From Candidatus Gastranaerophilales bacterium (GTDB taxonomy: Bacteria > Cyanobacteriota > Vampirovibrionia > Gastranaerophilales > Gastranaerophilaceae), in contig CALVEG010000004.1 in the NCBI GenBank assembly GCA_944326525.1, positions 1 to 64,000 on the forward strand: a stretch of 64,000 bases of DNA. Direction: 5' to 3'. Below the pieces are notes generated by a model. It searched no databases. It had not been told where the DNA came from and saw only the letters and a list, made by a program, of their open reading frames with translations. Positions 44,385 through 53,177 of this stretch are shown here, in pieces (the stretch's first letter is position 1; each line of letters opens with the position of its first letter). Position numbers and translations under genes: made by a program.

Positions 44385-46610
44385 CTATAAAATATCCAGA
44401 GGATCAACGTCTACCGTAAGTTTCACATCTTTTGGCATTGTTATTCTGTTTAAAAAACTCGACACAAATTGATGCCCCTTTTCGCCCATTTTATTCTTTA
44501 TAATAATCTGAAACCTAAACATTCCGTTAATTCTCTCAATTACACAAGGCGTCGGACCGAGGACTTCAAGCCTTTCCGAAATCCCGTATTTTTCAACCAT
44601 TGTACACATCCTTAAAGCAATTTCCTGAGCTGATTTTTCTGCCCTAAAATTGTTTTGACCGCTTAGGATAAGTCTTATAATCTGGCTGAACGGTGGATAG
44701 TCAAATTCTTCTCTTGCAATAATTTCCGTTGCATAAAATTCATCATAATTTTGCGCCTTTGCACTCGCAAGAGCATAATAATCAGGGTTGTAAGTCTGAA
44801 AGAAAACTTTCCCTGAAAATTCTCCTCGACCTGCACGTCCTGCAACTTGAGTAAGAAGCTGAAAACCTCTTTCACTTGCTCTAAAATCAGGCAGGTTAAA
44901 GCTTGCATCTGCTGAAATTACACCGACTAACGTAACGTTGGGGTTATCAAGCCCTTTTGCTATCATCTGGGTTCCGACCAGAATATCAATATCACCTTTT
45001 TGGAATTTCTCTAAAAGTCTTATATGCTCACCTTTTCTGACCAAAATGTCACTGTCAATTCTTTCAACATTTTTGTCAGGAAAAAGATCCTGAATATACT
45101 GTTCAATTTTTTGTGTACCGGTCCCGCTGTTTTTGAGAGCATCCGAACCGCACTCGGGACAAAAATCAGGGAAATATTCGCTGTGGTTACAGTAATGACA
45201 CTTAAGCATTTGATCTTTGCTGTGCCAAATCATCGGAATTGCGCAATTCGGACATTCAATTACATGCCCGCAAGATTTGCATTGTGTGAAAGTCGAAAAT
45301 CCTCTGCGATTTATCAAAAGAATTACCTGTTGTTTGTTTTCTAACGTTTCTTTTATAGCATTTTGCAAAGGAATAGAAATGACGTTTTTATAAGCTGCCC
45401 GACCGTATTCCTGCATATTAATTACGGTTACAGGCGGAACTTTTGCATCGTTAAAACGCTTTTTCAATTCAAAAAGATTACCTGAATTTGTCGCCCGATA
45501 ATAAGAGGAAATATCAGGAGTTGCGGAACCCAGAAGAAGCGAGCATTTATGAAATTCCGCTAATTTTTGCGCCACAACCCTTGCATCATACCTTGGAGCA
45601 GGTGAAGTTTGTTTATAAGCTCCTTCATGCTCCTCATCAATTATTATAAGCCCAATATCCTTTAGCGGTGCAAATACTGCCGATCTTGCGCCTGCAAGAA
45701 TTTTAATTTCATTTTTATAAAGCTTTTGCCAAACATCATACCGCTCGCCGTCAGAAATACTGCTGTGCCAGATTGCGACATCTTCCGTCCCAAATTTTTT
45801 GGCTAACCTTTTGGTTAATTGTGAAGCAAGCGCAATTTCAGGTGCTAGAAAAAGAACATTTTTGCCTGCATCAATACAATCTTTTATAAGCTTGAAATAA
45901 ACTTCAGTTTTCCCTGATGCCGTTACCCCATGCAATAAAATCGTCTGAGGCAGCATTTCGTCTTTTGGCAGATTAAATCCGCCGATTTTTTCCTTGATAC
46001 CTTCATATACTTTTTTTTGATCGCCCGATAGTTCAAACAACGGTTCCTTTTCTGAAATTCTTAAAATATCAAGCGGGTTTCTATAAATATTTTCTTCAGC
46101 AAGTTTTAAACACCCTAAAGCCTCAAGTTTTTTAACTGTTGCTCTTGTTGTTTTTGCCATCTTTTCAAAACTAATGAGTGGCATTTTGCCTGAATTTTTT
46201 AAGATTTCCAAAACTTCCGCCTGACGCTTTGTTGCGCCATCAAAAGTTGCAAACTCGACAGAAAACTCGGTTTTAAAAGCTTTTTCAATAAGTTTCATCG
46301 GTATTGCAGCATTTAAAACAGTTACTAAATCGCAGCAGTAATAATTTGCAACCCACTCCAACAGTTTTAAATAATCAATAGAAAAAAGCGGGGTTTCATC
46401 AAGGATTTTACTCACCTTTTTGGCTTTAATTCCCTCAGGCAAATAATCTGAAAACCCCACACAAAAAGCATTAATAAGCCCTTGTCTTCCAAATGGTACA
46501 AGAATTGCCTGACCTATTTGAATTTTGTCTTTCATTTCATCGGGAATTAAGTAACTGAATGTCTTAACTCCAAGACCAGTAATGTTTACAAGTGCAAGGG
46601 CGTATTTCAT
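44385..46610 (-). CDS. priA: Primosomal replication protein N' (PriA helicase)
   Basis: A 741-residue superfamily 2 helicase that restarts replication at stalled forks. Visible are the N-terminal DNA-binding region, Walker A (GVTASGKTEVY), DEEH box, LGSATPD, a zinc-binding insert with eight Cys (CKSCGHVIECPNC and CHYCNHSEYFPDFCPEC), and the C-terminal helicase motifs (DILVGTQMIAKGLD, QVAGRAGRG). It starts at 46610, overlapping the last base of the PC4-like gene (TAATG junction), so the two are coupled. Confidence 0.95.
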   Translation of the reverse strand: MKYALALVNITGLGVKTFSYLIPDEMKDKIQIGQAILVPFGRQGLINAFCVGFSDYLPEGIKAKKVSKILDETPLFSIDYLKLLEWVANYYCCDLVTVLNAAIPMKLIEKAFKTEFSVEFATFDGATKRQAEVLEILKNSGKMPLISFEKMAKTTRATVKKLEALGCLKLAEENIYRNPLDILRISEKEPLFELSGDQKKVYEGIKEKIGGFNLPKDEMLPQTILLHGVTASGKTEVYFKLIKDCIDAGKNVLFLAPEIALASQLTKRLAKKFGTEDVAIWHSSISDGERYDVWQKLYKNEIKILAGARSAVFAPLKDIGLIIIDEEHEGAYKQTSPAPRYDARVVAQKLAEFHKCSLLLGSATPDISSYYRATNSGNLFELKKRFNDAKVPPVTVINMQEYGRAAYKNVISIPLQNAIKETLENKQQVILLINRRGFSTFTQCKSCGHVIECPNCAIPMIWHSKDQMLKCHYCNHSEYFPDFCPECGSDALKNSGTGTQKIEQYIQDLFPDKNVERIDSDILVRKGEHIRLLEKFQKGDIDILVGTQMIAKGLDNPNVTLVGVISADASFNLPDFRASERGFQLLTQVAGRAGRGEFSGKVFFQTYNPDYYALASAKAQNYDEFYATEIIAREEFDYPPFSQIIRLILSGQNNFRAEKSAQEIALRMCTMVEKYGISERLEVLGPTPCVIERINGMFRFQIIIKNKMGEKGHQFVSSFLNRITMPKDVKLTVDVDPLDIL

Positions 46611-46840
46611 TATTCTTCCATAAACTCTTTTTTAGCTTCCTGAATAGCTTCTTCCAACAAATCAAGCTGATCAGGACTAAAAGTTACACCTTTTTTTGTC
46701 GGAAGCCAAGTTGCACCTTCATCAGTTGTGTAGAATATTCTCATATTCAAATAACTTCTTCCTTTGTATTCACTAACAGAAATCTGAAGCTGTTCAGTAT
46801 CACTTCTTTCTATTGTTGCCAAAATTTTTGCATCAGCCAT
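46610..46840 (-). CDS. PC4/YdbC-like single-stranded DNA-binding protein
   Basis: A 76-residue protein with the PC4 fold: LQISVSEYKGRSYLNMRIFYTT (beta-strands) and LPTKKGVTFSPDQLDLLEEAI. Bacterial YdbC proteins bind single-stranded DNA. GGAGAG precedes the start. It is directly upstream of and translationally coupled to priA, a helicase working on the same DNA, which makes a role in replication restart or repair plausible. Confidence 0.82.
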   Translation of the reverse strand: MADAKILATIERSDTEQLQISVSEYKGRSYLNMRIFYTTDEGATWLPTKKGVTFSPDQLDLLEEAIQEAKKEFMEE

Positions 46841-46956
46841 TTTTTCTCTCTCCTAATTTTCATATAACAAACTAATACTATCACAAAAATAGTTTGCAAA
46901 AACCTAATTTATATGCTAAAATAGAAAAGTTAATAATTAATCATTGGAGGTTTGAA

Positions 46957-47758
46957 ATGCAGACTATAACTGAATTACAGCAAGGGGGGGGGGGCATCTG
47001 ATTCTAAATATTTTAAGGTAATAAACGTAGGATTTACATTAGCAGAAGTTTTGATAACGATTGGAATATTAGGGGTAGTTATTGCTATGACTTTACCCGC
47101 TATTATTGGTAGCTACAAAGAAAAAGCCGCTACTACTCAATTAAAGAAAACTTATTCAATATTATCCCAAACTTTTAATCGAATAGTAAGTGAAACTGGC
47201 GCTGATCCCCGTGGTTGGGGCATGGGAGATATGTATGACGCAAACTCTCATATAATCATGGCTAATCAATTTGTTCCGTATTTGAATATTATGTACAATT
47301 GTGTTGGGAAAGATTTAGCATATACAAAAAAACATTGTATTGATAATCCTGATTATTCTAATCCAATTTATTCTGCAAATGTAAGATTAATGGATGGTAC
47401 AACTCTAAATTTTAGAAACTGGCACTCTAATTGCAACGGTAAATACGGAAATAATAAATATCTGCAAAATGTTTGTGGATCTATAAAGGTAGATATAAAT
47501 GGACAAAAAAATCCTAATTTATATGGAAATGATATATTTTCTTTCTATATGACAACTTACGGAATCTATCCGATGGGTACAGAATTTGAAACCAAATTAA
47601 CTTTTAGTGATTATTGTGATAAAACAAAAGGTTGGGGAACTATGTATAATGATTACAACAACGGCGCGGGCTGCACTGCTTGGGTAATATATAACGAAAA
47701 TATGGATTATCTCAAATGCTCCGGACTAAATTGGGGCGGAAAAAAGAAGTGTAAATAA
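46957..47758 (+). pseudogene. Type IV prepilin-like gene interrupted by a poly-G frameshift
   Basis: From ATG 46957 (TTGGAGG 8 bases upstream) the frame runs through an 11-G tract (46984-46994) and stops at 46999 after 14 codons. If one G is removed it continues without a break as MQTITELQQ-GGG-A-SDSKYFKVINVGFTLAEVLITIGILGVVIA, a prepilin leader with G|FTLAE cleavage site and hydrophobic helix, then a 200-residue pilin body with paired Cys and many Trp/Tyr/Gly. The protein would be exported and assembled into a type IV pilus or pseudopilus. The open part after the tract is 47051-47758. The tract may be a phase-variation switch, a one-base sequencing error or decay. A 17-bp terminator follows. 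Confidence 0.72.
46984..46994 (+). repeat. Mononucleotide tract of 11 G in a prepilin gene
   Basis: Eleven G residues in AT-rich surroundings, inside the 5' end of the prepilin frame. Ten or thirteen G would give an intact gene; eleven stops it. This is typical of phase-variable contingency loci. Confidence 0.85.
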
Positions 47759-47783
47759 CTGTTCCAATCTTTTTAAACTATGC

Positions 47784-47821
47784 AATAATTAAGGTGCGTC
47801 GTTTGACGCACCTTAATTATT
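47784..47821. terminator. Strong intrinsic terminator, 17-bp stem
   Basis: AATAATTAAGGTGCGTC (47784-47800) and its perfect complement (47805-47821) flank a GTTT loop, after the prepilin gene. Confidence 0.85.
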
Positions 47822-47935
47822 GGAGTTCTTTCTATAAAACAATGGTATATAGTAAACTCTCAAAATTATATATTTTACAAAAAGTGATTTTTGTTTTATC
47901 CTTTGAAAAAAGTTAAGTAAAAGGAGAGAGAAATT

Positions 47936-48685
47936 ATGATAAAAGTTGCAGTATGCGGAGCTTTAGGAAGAATGGGCACAGAAGTTGTTTCTGCCGTTGA
48001 AAATGCTGAAGATATGGAACTTGTCGCAAAAATTGATATCGCAGCAGACAATATGTACAGAACAATTGAAGAAGCCGCAAGAGTTGAAGATATTGATCTT
48101 CTCGTAGATTTTACCCAGCCTAAATCAATTTACGAAAACGCATTGTATTGCTTAAACAATGGCATAAAAATCGTTATCGGAACAACAGGCTTAACTGATG
48201 AACAAATTCAAGAATTAAGAAAACTTTCACTACAGAAAAACACCGGCTGCTTTATTGCACCAAACTTTTCAACAGGTGCGGTTTTAATGATGATGTTCGC
48301 ACGCCAAGCCGCAAGATATTTTGATAATTCTGAAATTATAGAATTTCACCACAACAAGAAAAAAGATGCACCCTCCGGAACTGCCGTCAAAACTGCACAA
48401 ATGATGGCTGAAGAAAAACCCGATTTTGCACTTGATAATACTGATGAAGTTGAAACAATAGAAGGCGCAAGAGGTGGCGAAGCTTATTCAAATATACACA
48501 TACATTCTGTCAGAATGCCCGGTTTTATGGCCTCTCAAGAAGTTATATTCGGTTCTCAAGGACAGATTCTTACAATAAGACACGATTCTTCCGACAGAAA
48601 ATGCTATATGCCGGGGGTTCTCCTTGCTATTAGACACACAGCACATGCAAATAACTTCGTCTACGGATTGGATAATATTTTATAA
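47936..48685 (+). CDS. dapB: 4-hydroxy-tetrahydrodipicolinate reductase
   Basis: A 249-residue enzyme of lysine/diaminopimelate synthesis. It has the dinucleotide-binding CGALGRMG at the N-terminus, LVDFTQPKSIYENALYCL, IGTTGLT, the substrate motif EFHHNKKKDAPSGTAV and the C-terminal GVLLAIRH. It needs NAD(P)H. AAAAGGAGAGAG precedes the start. Monocistronic, with a terminator after it. Confidence 0.95.
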   Translation: MIKVAVCGALGRMGTEVVSAVENAEDMELVAKIDIAADNMYRTIEEAARVEDIDLLVDFTQPKSIYENALYCLNNGIKIVIGTTGLTDEQIQELRKLSLQKNTGCFIAPNFSTGAVLMMMFARQAARYFDNSEIIEFHHNKKKDAPSGTAVKTAQMMAEEKPDFALDNTDEVETIEGARGGEAYSNIHIHSVRMPGFMASQEVIFGSQGQILTIRHDSSDRKCYMPGVLLAIRHTAHANNFVYGLDNIL

Positions 48686-48710
48686 TATTTTGCTTTTAAT
48701 TATTGATTTT

Positions 48711-48744
48711 ATAAAAGCGATACTTAGGAAAGTATCGCTTTTAT
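48711..48744. terminator. Intrinsic terminator between dapB and the convergent tag protein
   Basis: ATAAAAGCGATACTT (48711-48725) pairs perfectly with AAGTATCGCTTTTAT (48730-48744), 4-nt loop, T-rich flank. It serves dapB and, on the other strand, the gene ending at 48757. Confidence 0.85.
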
Positions 48745-48756
48745 CTTCTTTTAACT

Positions 48757-49086
48757 TTATATTGATAAATTACCTTTTCTTATACTATTCTTTAATTTAT
48801 CAAGTTTAATTTTTTTAGCTTTCTCACGAAAAATTTTTTCTACATTTTCTTTCAACTCTAAAATGTCTATTTTACCATAGTAATCTAAAAGTTTATTCTT
48901 ATGTTTACCGGTTAAAATATAATAAGTATTCTTGTTTTTTATTTTTCTATCCCAAAAAACATAACAGTCCGGTAAACATTCCTTAACGGCTTGTTTAAGT
49001 TCTTTTGCTTCACTTGGATCACATTTAAACTTCGCAAATCCTCGAAAACTTGGATTTGTTGATGGGGTATTTACATTTAAATTCAT
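48757..49086 (-). CDS. Hypothetical protein with N-terminal F-x-G tag, 109 aa
   Basis: A 109-residue basic protein, no signal peptide. It begins MNLNVNTPSTNPSFRGFAKF, with F14-R-G16 as in the tag seen in three other proteins of this window. The body is Lys-rich helix plus strands (PDCYVFWDRKIKNKNTYYILTGKHKN) of no known family. TTGGAG precedes the ATG. Single gene, convergent with dapB. Confidence 0.75.
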   Translation of the reverse strand: MNLNVNTPSTNPSFRGFAKFKCDPSEAKELKQAVKECLPDCYVFWDRKIKNKNTYYILTGKHKNKLLDYYGKIDILELKENVEKIFREKAKKIKLDKLKNSIRKGNLSI

Positions 49087-49179
49087 ATTTTCTCCAAAAT
49101 TTTTACATGTAAATTAAAAATGATAAATATATTTTTTGCGCTATTGTTTGTATTTTGTTAATTATCTTTACAAATCAAT

Positions 49180-49755
49180 TCAATTCCAATTGGGGTGATA
49201 TTTTATTGTAATCACATTTTTTGATTTCAGTTTAACATGACCTCCTTTTATAAAATTTGTTAATGACCCTGCGGGAGGCAAAATCGTTAATGCCCATTTT
49301 AAAGGATAAACCATTAAACTTAAATCTAACCCGAATTTTTCATAAGTACTTGTCAATTTCGACCAAGGAACACCTTCTATATTAAAATCACCTAAAACAA
49401 CACTTGCAGGAATACCGTTCATTCCGTTTGCTATTATCATTTCTACCCTTGCGGTAGCAATTGTCCCATGGTTTATCACTACTTTATTTTTATATTTCAC
49501 ATCCCGAACAACACGCATTTTTATAATTTGACCTTCTTGAAGATATTTTTCATTTTTTATATCTTCTAAAACCGAAAGTTTTACATCTACAGTATCCGTG
49601 TCTTCATAATTGTAAACCAAATTTGTATATGGCTTTTTTATATTTTTATTTAACAATGTGGCTTTAACAAGTTCATCTTCCACAACCGCATAAGATTTAT
49701 TAGTCGATAAAAGAAACATGGTTAATATTATTAATATCAAGACTAATTTACTCAT
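49180..49755 (-). CDS. Secreted hypothetical protein, 191 aa
   Basis: A 191-residue protein with a signal peptide (MSKLVLILIILTMFLLSTNKSYA). The mature part is mainly beta: VDVKLSVLEDIKNEKYLQEGQIIKMRVVRDVKYKNKVVINHGTIATARVE, resembling a small barrel of periplasmic or outer-membrane proteins. Its start overlaps the end of the M48-like gene by 8 bp on the same strand, so the two are co-expressed. Function unknown; envelope maintenance is a guess. Confidence 0.78.
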   Translation of the reverse strand: MSKLVLILIILTMFLLSTNKSYAVVEDELVKATLLNKNIKKPYTNLVYNYEDTDTVDVKLSVLEDIKNEKYLQEGQIIKMRVVRDVKYKNKVVINHGTIATARVEMIIANGMNGIPASVVLGDFNIEGVPWSKLTSTYEKFGLDLSLMVYPLKWALTILPPAGSLTNFIKGGHVKLKSKNVITIKYHPNWN

Positions 49756-50440
49756 ACTTTACCCTTTCGGTCGATCCGCTTTGTATTTTTTCTTGAAGCT
49801 TTTTACGGTTTTCCAATGAAGTTAATAGAAAATTCTGATAATGAACATTGTCTAAATAGGTATTATTTACAAGAAAATAAGGATATTTAGTATAAATATA
49901 TTCATAAATTATTGCCAATCTTTTTGAAGTCAGATTTTTTGTAGAAACCATATCATATCTCTTTTGCGGATAAACTTTTTGTATATAAGTTATAAGCCCA
50001 AGCGGATTGTAACCAGCTTTCACCATTAAATCTACTGCTGTTTTATCGGCCACTATTTCAAATTTTTTAGGTGCTGCTTTTATCTGCAATGCTCTTAAAC
50101 TTCCATTTAAAATACCGTCATAAGAACGTGTTGCAATAGCAATTTCTCTTGCTAATACTGCAGCCAACTCATCATCACTATCTATAAATTTATATTTTCC
50201 TGAATATACTATTACCTGACGTCTTGTTAAATCTTTATCTATCTCCAATAGTCCGCTTTTTTCAGCCTCACTATATGCAAATATAACCCTTTCCTCAATT
50301 TTATTTGCATTCAATATTTTTGCTCCACAATCATCAATTCGACTTTGTATACTTTGCAACTGGCCCAAATGACTTTCATTCATAGCAAACGCAGGGGTTA
50401 AAAAAAACATTAATACAACGGCAAGCATAACCTTTTTCAT
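49748..50440 (-). CDS. Degenerate M48-like peptidase (secreted)
   Basis: A 230-residue protein with signal peptide MKKVMLAVVLMFFLTPAFA. The domain layout follows M48 metalloproteases: VIVYSGKYKFIDSDDELAAVLAREIAIATRSYDG corresponds to the active-site helix, and FEIVADKTAVDLMVKAGYNPLGL to the third zinc ligand (E in ExxAD). But where HExxH is expected (AHEIAH) the sequence is AREIAI, so both zinc-binding His are lost while Glu remains. It is probably a non-catalytic pseudopeptidase, acting by binding. It overlaps the next gene by 8 bp. Confidence 0.75.
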   Translation of the reverse strand: MKKVMLAVVLMFFLTPAFAMNESHLGQLQSIQSRIDDCGAKILNANKIEERVIFAYSEAEKSGLLEIDKDLTRRQVIVYSGKYKFIDSDDELAAVLAREIAIATRSYDGILNGSLRALQIKAAPKKFEIVADKTAVDLMVKAGYNPLGLITYIQKVYPQKRYDMVSTKNLTSKRLAIIYEYIYTKYPYFLVNNTYLDNVHYQNFLLTSLENRKKLQEKIQSGSTERVKYE

Positions 50441-50619
50441 ATATTATTCTCCAACTTCTCATTTTTATTATATTTGCTATATAGTATTGATTTTTACAAT
50501 TGTTCTAAAAATAACATAACAAAAAAATCAATTCATACCAACAATCAGATTCTTAATTTTTACATAATCGCAATTTTTTTTAAATTATTAAAATCTAATA
50601 TTACAAATTTAATATTGTA

Positions 50620-50628
50620 TGCTAAAAT
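50620..50628 (+). promoter_or_regulatory. Extended -10 of the glycosylase gene, predicted leaderless
   Basis: TGC-TAAAAT with 6 nt (ATAAGA) to the ATG at 50635; no ribosome site. Confidence 0.5.
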
Positions 50629-50634
50629 ATAAGA

Positions 50635-51132
50635 ATGGTTATTTGTAAAAGTTTTTCTCCTAATATTAACGAAAATTCCGAAATCCTAATTCTTGGATCT
50701 ATGCCTGGTATAAAATCCTTGGAATATCAAGAATATTACGCTCATCCACAAAATAGATTTTGGAAAGTAATCGGAAAATGCTGTAATTTTGAAAACTTAC
50801 CTGAATTAAGTTATAGTGATAAATTACAAGTTTTACTGGATAACAAAATTGCGCTCTGGGATGTTATTGAATCTTGCCAAAGAACAGGCAGTCTGGATTC
50901 TAATATTAAATCCGAAAAACCTAACAATATTACCGCTCTACTTAAAAAATTCCATATTCGAAAAATTTGCTTGAACGGAAATAAATCTTATAATGCGTTC
51001 AAAAAATATTTTCCTGAATTACTGATAAAATATAATTGTATTAAATTACCTTCAACTAGTCCAGCAAATGCTAAATTCAAATTAGAAGATCTATACGTTC
51101 AATGGAATAAAGCTATCAAAGAAAATATTTAA
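50635..51132 (+). CDS. DNA-deoxyinosine/uracil-type glycosylase (UDG superfamily)
   Basis: A 165-residue protein with the block LILGSMPGIKSLEYQEYYAHPQNRFWKVIG, typical of the UDG superfamily branch called deoxyinosine or hypoxanthine DNA glycosylase (family 6), and PSTSPANAKF as the second active-site motif. It removes deaminated bases in base-excision repair. It opens a run of three same-strand genes to 53092 (gaps 14 bp, then an overlap region). Confidence 0.83.
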   Translation: MVICKSFSPNINENSEILILGSMPGIKSLEYQEYYAHPQNRFWKVIGKCCNFENLPELSYSDKLQVLLDNKIALWDVIESCQRTGSLDSNIKSEKPNNITALLKKFHIRKICLNGNKSYNAFKKYFPELLIKYNCIKLPSTSPANAKFKLEDLYVQWNKAIKENI

Positions 51133-51146
51133 ATTAAGGAAAAATA

Positions 51147-51959
51147 ATGGAAAATAAATTTAATTATACAAAATTTGTCAATGATATAACGCAAAAAGCT
51201 GAAAAGCTTTTAACTGATAATGTTCAAGATAAAGAATATATCATAAGTTCTGTGCATAATTATACTTTTACCGCAGCTGAAGCTCTAACAAATGATACAA
51301 AATTAAATCTGGAAAATGAACAAATTATTTTTATTGCTCAGAATATTGCAAAACATATCTTTGAAAAAGCTAAAGATCTCGTACAATTTTATGATTTTGA
51401 TAAAACAACCAGAGATAACATTCTACAAAATATTGCTTTTATCATTTATGAAATAACCTACCAAGCCGCAAAAAAAGAACAATTACAGTTTTTAGATCTT
51501 AATGAACTTGAACAACAAATTTCTGAATCATACAAAAATTCAATTAACGAATCTTTAAATCCCCAAAACAAATCTTTATTAGATGACTTTACAATAGATA
51601 TTGACGAATACAATAAAAAACTTGAAAAAATTAACAAACTTATTGAACAAAATCCAAATTATACTAAATATTATGAAGATAGAGCAGACTTGTGTGAAAC
51701 AATTTGCATGTTTATTGAAACAGATGAAACTCCATATAGAAAATTATTAGTTAAAGATTATAAAAAATTAATTGAACTTAAGCCTGAAAAATCAAACAAC
51801 TGGTATTATTTCCTATATAAATCCTATTATCATATTAAAGAATATAAAAAAGCACTGAACGCACTTTCAAAATCAATAGAAAGCACCAATGATCCGGATG
51901 AAAGACTTGCACTTATTGAAGAACAAAAAATAATTATGGCAAATGTAAATCATTGTTAA
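51147..51959 (+). CDS. Hypothetical TPR-like helical protein, 270 aa
   Basis: A 270-residue protein, all helical. The second half shows tetratricopeptide-like pairs (NNWYYFLYKSYYHIKEYKKALNALSKSIES). The first half is Asn/Asp/Lys/Glu-rich. There is no signal peptide or membrane segment. AAGGAAAAATAATG stands at the start, 14 bp after the glycosylase gene. Function unknown, probably a scaffold. Confidence 0.75.
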   Translation: MENKFNYTKFVNDITQKAEKLLTDNVQDKEYIISSVHNYTFTAAEALTNDTKLNLENEQIIFIAQNIAKHIFEKAKDLVQFYDFDKTTRDNILQNIAFIIYEITYQAAKKEQLQFLDLNELEQQISESYKNSINESLNPQNKSLLDDFTIDIDEYNKKLEKINKLIEQNPNYTKYYEDRADLCETICMFIETDETPYRKLLVKDYKKLIELKPEKSNNWYYFLYKSYYHIKEYKKALNALSKSIESTNDPDERLALIEEQKIIMANVNHC

Positions 51960-52072
51960 AATTAATCAGAAAATTTAACAAAAAATATAAAAATTGTATT
52001 TTTTATATTATTCTTAGAAAAGGTACTAATTATAAATTAAGAATAGCATTTACTTTAGGAGATAAACTAAAA

Positions 52073-53092
52073 TTGACATGTAATGCCCCATATTTTTTAT
52101 CCGCAGGGAATATTGAAAAAATTAAAAATGCAAATGTTTCTATTGAAGGCAGGCACCCTAAAAAAAATTACAATGATCCTTTAACTCAATGGCCTGCAAG
52201 AGGACTTGCATACTTCAATGAAATTGGTGCCGCTATTAGTGAAGTTGCGCCGAAAACAGGGCTATTATTGTGGATTCCGACATTATTGTATTTTGGTGCA
52301 GATATTTACGATAAATATAAAAATGACCAAAATTCTTATGATCCAAGTACAAAACGTGGAACCAAACAAGCTATATTCCAACTTTTAGCCAGTGTAATCC
52401 TACCCACTGCAGCAGTTAAATTTGGTCAAAAAGTAGCTTCTGCAGTTGCAATAAAAGGTAAACACGGGCTTACACTTCAGTCACAAGAAGAATTGCACCG
52501 CTTTACAATAGATTACATTAAACAGAATAAGTTACATAAATATGCTGATAAACAAGATGAATATTATACAAAATTTGCAGAAAAATTAGCAAACCACATT
52601 GATGAAACCAAAAAAGAAAGTAAATTCAAAAATATAATTGTACGATTTGTTAATTGGTTATTCAACAGGGAACAACCTGAAGCCGTTACACGTTCAACGT
52701 CTAAAAAAATCGAAAAATTTACAAATAACAATATTAAACAAATATTTAAAATTCGTGAAAAATTAATGAACGACACAAAACCGGAAGAATTTTCGGATAA
52801 ATTATTTCAAAAATTCAAACAAGTTGAACAAGAATTCAAATCAACAAAAGGTTACACCGGAGATGCCAAAGAAGATGCCGCAAAACATGTCATAAAAATG
52901 TTTCAGGAAAAACAAATTTTTAAAAACAAACTTCTAAAAACTGTTGGAGGTTTTATAGCCCTGGGGCTTCTTGTAAAACCTATTGACAAATTTGTTGAAC
53001 ATTTTGTAATAGACAAATTTGTTGAACCCAGATTAACTATGCTTGAAAAAACACAAATAAAAGAATTTAAAGAAAAAAACATGGCTGCTTAA
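52073..53092 (+). CDS. Hypothetical membrane-associated protein, 339 aa
   Basis: The frame is open from 51953, but TTG 52073 is chosen as start because TTTAGGAG lies 11 bases upstream and the preceding segment is a low-quality Lys/Ile-rich stretch. The protein begins MTCNAPYFLSAGNIEKIKNA. It has a conserved-looking DPLTQWPARGLAYFNEIGAAISEVAPKTG block, two hydrophobic segments (GLLLWIPTLLYFGADIY, about residues 65-80, and FQLLASVILPTAAVKFG), and a long charged region, then another hydrophobic segment near the end (GGFIALGLLVKPIDKF). It has no known family. It resembles in outline the protein at 802-3006. Alternative start: TTG 51953. Confidence 0.6.
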   Translation: MTCNAPYFLSAGNIEKIKNANVSIEGRHPKKNYNDPLTQWPARGLAYFNEIGAAISEVAPKTGLLLWIPTLLYFGADIYDKYKNDQNSYDPSTKRGTKQAIFQLLASVILPTAAVKFGQKVASAVAIKGKHGLTLQSQEELHRFTIDYIKQNKLHKYADKQDEYYTKFAEKLANHIDETKKESKFKNIIVRFVNWLFNREQPEAVTRSTSKKIEKFTNNNIKQIFKIREKLMNDTKPEEFSDKLFQKFKQVEQEFKSTKGYTGDAKEDAAKHVIKMFQEKQIFKNKLLKTVGGFIALGLLVKPIDKFVEHFVIDKFVEPRLTMLEKTQIKEFKEKNMAA

Positions 53093-53140
53093 AAATTTTA
53101 TATTTTTCTTGAATTCGATATTAATTAAAATTATAAAAAT

Positions 53141-53174
53141 AAAGAACCGAATAACAAATGTTATTCGGTTCTTT
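53141..53174 (+). terminator. Intrinsic terminator
   Basis: AAAGAACCGAATAAC (53141-53155), AAAT loop, GTTATTCGGTTCTTT (53160-53174): a 15-bp perfect stem with a T-run at its foot, 48 bp after the gene. Confidence 0.85.
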
Positions 53175-53177
53175 ATG

